Source: DATGPD01 sp041398565 (GTDB lineage: Bacteria; Planctomycetota; UBA1135; UBA2386). From it: a stretch of DNA of 64,000 nucleotides. Each line of letters opens with the position of its first letter. The first letter of the stretch is position 1. The stretch is from NCBI GenBank assembly GCA_041398565.1, contig JAWKUN010000003.1, forward strand, positions 1 through 64,000, given 5' to 3'. Below are positions 61,123-64,000 of the stretch, piece after piece. The translations under genes and the position numbers were made by a program. The notes under the pieces were generated by a model. It was not told where the DNA came from. It did not search any database and saw nothing but the letters and a program-made list of their open reading frames with translations.

Positions 61123-63314
61123 GTGGATCTCCTGGCCGACCTCAACGAAGCGCAGCGCGCCGCTGTGCAGTACGGCAAGGGACCGCTCTTGGTCGTCGCG
61201 GGTGCTGGCTCGGGCAAGACCCGCGTCGTCACCAGGCGCATTGCGCGTCTGTTGCGCGACGGCGAGGATCCGCGCTCGGTCCTGGCGCTCACCTTCACCA
61301 ACAAGGCCGCCGGAGAGATGGCGCGGCGCGTCAACGAGGTGGGTGGGCGACAGGTGCGGGTGGCGACCTTCCACTCGGCGTGTGCCCGCTTCCTGCGCGA
61401 GGACGGTCACCACCTCGGCTACGCGCGCAACTTCACGATCTACGACACCTACGACCGTGACTCCTGTCTGAAGACCCTGATGGCGGACCTGGGCATCCGC
61501 ACCAAGCTGACACCCGGGGAAGTGGGGCGGCACGTCTCCCGCCTCAAGAACCTCGGCGTGCGGGCGGAGGGGTTCCGGGTCGAGCAGAGCGAGATCGACG
61601 CGGTGGTCCAGCGCATCTACGTCGAGTACGAACGGCGCATGCGCGCGCAGGCGGCGATGGACTTCGACGACCTGCTGCTGGTGTTCCTCGACCTGCTGCA
61701 GCAGGTCCCGGCCGTCGCCGAGGCGTACCAGCAGCACTATCGCTGGCTGCTGGTCGACGAGTTCCAGGACACCAACCGCGTGCAGTACGCGATCGTCCGA
61801 ATCCTGGCCGGCAACGGCGATCGCAACTTGTGCGTCGTCGGCGACCCCGACCAGTCGATCTACAGGTTCCGCGGCGCCGAGCTTGGCAATCTGCTGGGCT
61901 TCGTCGACGACTTCCCCGAGGCCAAGGTGATTCGGCTCGAGGACAACTACCGCTCCTCGGCGTGCATCCTGCGCGCGGCGCAGGCGGTCATCGAGCGCAA
62001 CGTCGGGCGCCTGGACAAGGCGTTGCGGCCGACCCGAGACGAGGGGGAGCGCATCGGCCTGCACGTGGCCGACTCGGCCGACGCCGAGGCGCGCTTCGTG
62101 TGCCAGGCGGTGGCAGCGCGCATCCGCGAGGGCGAGTCCCCGAGCGAGATGGCGGTCTTCTACCGGGCCCACCACCTGAGCCGCCAGTTCGAGGAGCAGT
62201 TCCGCCGCGCCGGTATCGACTACCGCCTCGTCGGCGGCATCACCTTCTACGAGCGACGCGAGATCAAGGACTTGCTGGCCTACTTGCGGGTCGCCACCAA
62301 CCCGCTCGACGACGTCAGCATGCAGCGGGTGGTCAACGTGCCGCCGCGCGGCATCGGCTCGGCGACTCTGGCGGCGTTGCGCGCAAAGGCGCAGGCCGAG
62401 GGCATGTCGCTGGCCGAGTTGATCGTCGAGCCGGAGCTGTGCGCCGGACAGAAGCCGAAGGTGCGCGGCGAGCTGGCGCGTTTGGGCGCCGCGATCGAGG
62501 CCGCGCGCGCCGCGCCGACCGCGCGCCAAGCTCTGGACGCGATCCTGCTCGGCACCGGCTACGTCGAGTACGCGACGTCGCTCGGCGACCTCGCCGACTA
62601 CAGCCGTGAGGAGAACATCCAGGAACTCGTCAACGACGCGGCCAACTTCGATGCCAGCGACCCGCAGGGTGGCGTCGCTGGCTGGCTGCAGTTCGTCGCG
62701 CTGCTGACCGCCGAGGACCTGGTCGGGGACAAGCCGGCGGTGTCGCTGATGACCGTGCACGCCGCGAAGGGCTTGGAGTTCGAGCACATCTGGCTGACGG
62801 GCCTCGAAGAGGGGGTCTTTCCCCACGCGCGCTCGCTCGGCGACGAAGACGAGATGGAAGAGGAGCGCCGGCTCATGTACGTGGCGATGACGCGGGCGAA
62901 GACCTCGCTGTGCCTGACCCGTGCCCGGGTGCGCATGCGCGCCGGTGCGTTGGAGCGGCAGAAGTCCTCGGTCTTCTTCAGCGAGATCCCCGACGACTGC
63001 ATCGCGGCGGCGGCGCTGATGCGCCAGGGCATCCGCTCACGTGGGGCGTCCTTCGAGGCTGCCGCGTTCGCCGACGAACTGCCCGGCGAAGACACGTCCT
63101 TCGACATCGACGAACTGGCGGTCGAGCGCGTCGACGGCGAGAGCCTGCGGGCCGGCACGGAAGTCGTGCATCCGATGTACGGGCGCGGTACCGTGGTCCA
63201 CACCAGCGGGCGAGGCATTCAGGCCAAGGCGCTGGTTCGCTTCGCCGACGGCGCCGAGCGCAACCTGCTGCTCGAGTATGCCAACCTGCGCTTGCACGCG
63301 TCGGAACACGATTC

Positions 63315-63318
<4 letters not shown>
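61123..63318 (+). CDS. UvrD/PcrA-type DNA helicase
   Basis: A 731-aa superfamily 1 helicase (PcrA/UvrD about 720-730). Motifs in order: Q motif LNEAQRAAV, Walker A AGAGSGKT, TFTNKAAGEM, DEFQDTN, VGDPDQSIYRFRGA, NYRSS, and SLMTVHAAKGLEFEHIW with MYVAMTRAK. The C-terminus has a Tudor-like VVHPMYGRGTVVHTSGRG region typical of PcrA. GTG at 61123 begins VDLLADLNEAQR; an alternative GTG at 61069 adds 18 residues. It unwinds DNA in repair and replication restart. The stop overlaps the next start. Confidence 0.94.

Positions 63319-64000
<682 letters not shown>

Overview
The window is very GC-rich, densely coding DNA from a Gram-negative bacterium. I infer the phylum Planctomycetota. The evidence is a DUF1800/DUF1501 gene pair, many secreted proteins whose signal peptides end in A-x-Q/A-x-A-like sites, expanded families of exported paralogues, a PilX-like/pseudopilin cluster, and an Mla/MCE locus with a Kdo-activation gene (kdsB), which imply an outer membrane. 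The phylum is an inference; Myxococcota-like lineages are the main alternative. Codon use is uniform (G/C at third positions), and most long opposite-strand reading frames are shadows of real genes.

Layout. 0.5-4.5 kb: DUF1800, DUF1501 and a secreted beta-rich protein. 4.5-8.6 kb (minus): a secreted DUF6263-like protein and an overlapping lipoprotein-kdsB-pyrG operon. 8.9-13.9 kb: a LysM protein, an NtrC-type regulator, and an exported HEAT-repeat protein that carries a degenerate receiver domain. 14.06 kb: tRNA-Thr(CGT).

14.3-23 kb is the most unusual part. A three-gene, translationally coupled cassette occurs three times. It encodes a twin-arginine membrane protein of about 150 aa, a beta-rich protein of about 85 aa and a secreted protein of about 360 aa. 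Two copies are on the plus strand and one on the minus strand. An IS630-family element sits in the leader of copy 2, copy 2 has a frameshifted middle gene, and a truncated remnant of a fourth large gene lies nearby. The first 127 bases of the first gene are identical in copies 1 and 2, whereas the rest of the gene has diverged. A YdcZ-like transporter, a DUF4097 lipoprotein and an ECF sigma factor lie among and after these.

23.9-33.7 kb: a NUDIX/metallo-beta-lactamase fusion, then four type IV pilin-related genes. Two of these join a PilX-like membrane anchor to a left-handed beta-helix, and one is a 1109-aa giant pseudopilin. 33.7-46.7 kb: a ClC channel with CBS domains, an HD-GYP-type protein and its overlapping partner, thiolase, two cyclophilins and an enoyl-CoA hydratase, two SPFH proteins, pabB-pabC, and a hypothetical gene. 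46.8 kb: tRNA-Arg(ACG). 47-52.2 kb (minus): an Mla-like operon (MlaE, a catalytically dead MlaF-like ATPase, MlaD, TPR lipoprotein) followed by an SGNH hydrolase and a small conserved protein. 52.3-57.8 kb: secreted or lipid-anchored proteins of unknown function.

58-60.1 kb holds a bufferin-type RiPP operon: a Cys-rich precursor with four C-x5-C-x5-C units, an MNIO (DUF692) enzyme and a DUF2063 partner. Copper handling is the likely role by analogy with bufferins. The window ends with a UvrD/PcrA helicase and the start of a sigma-54 activator that runs off the edge.
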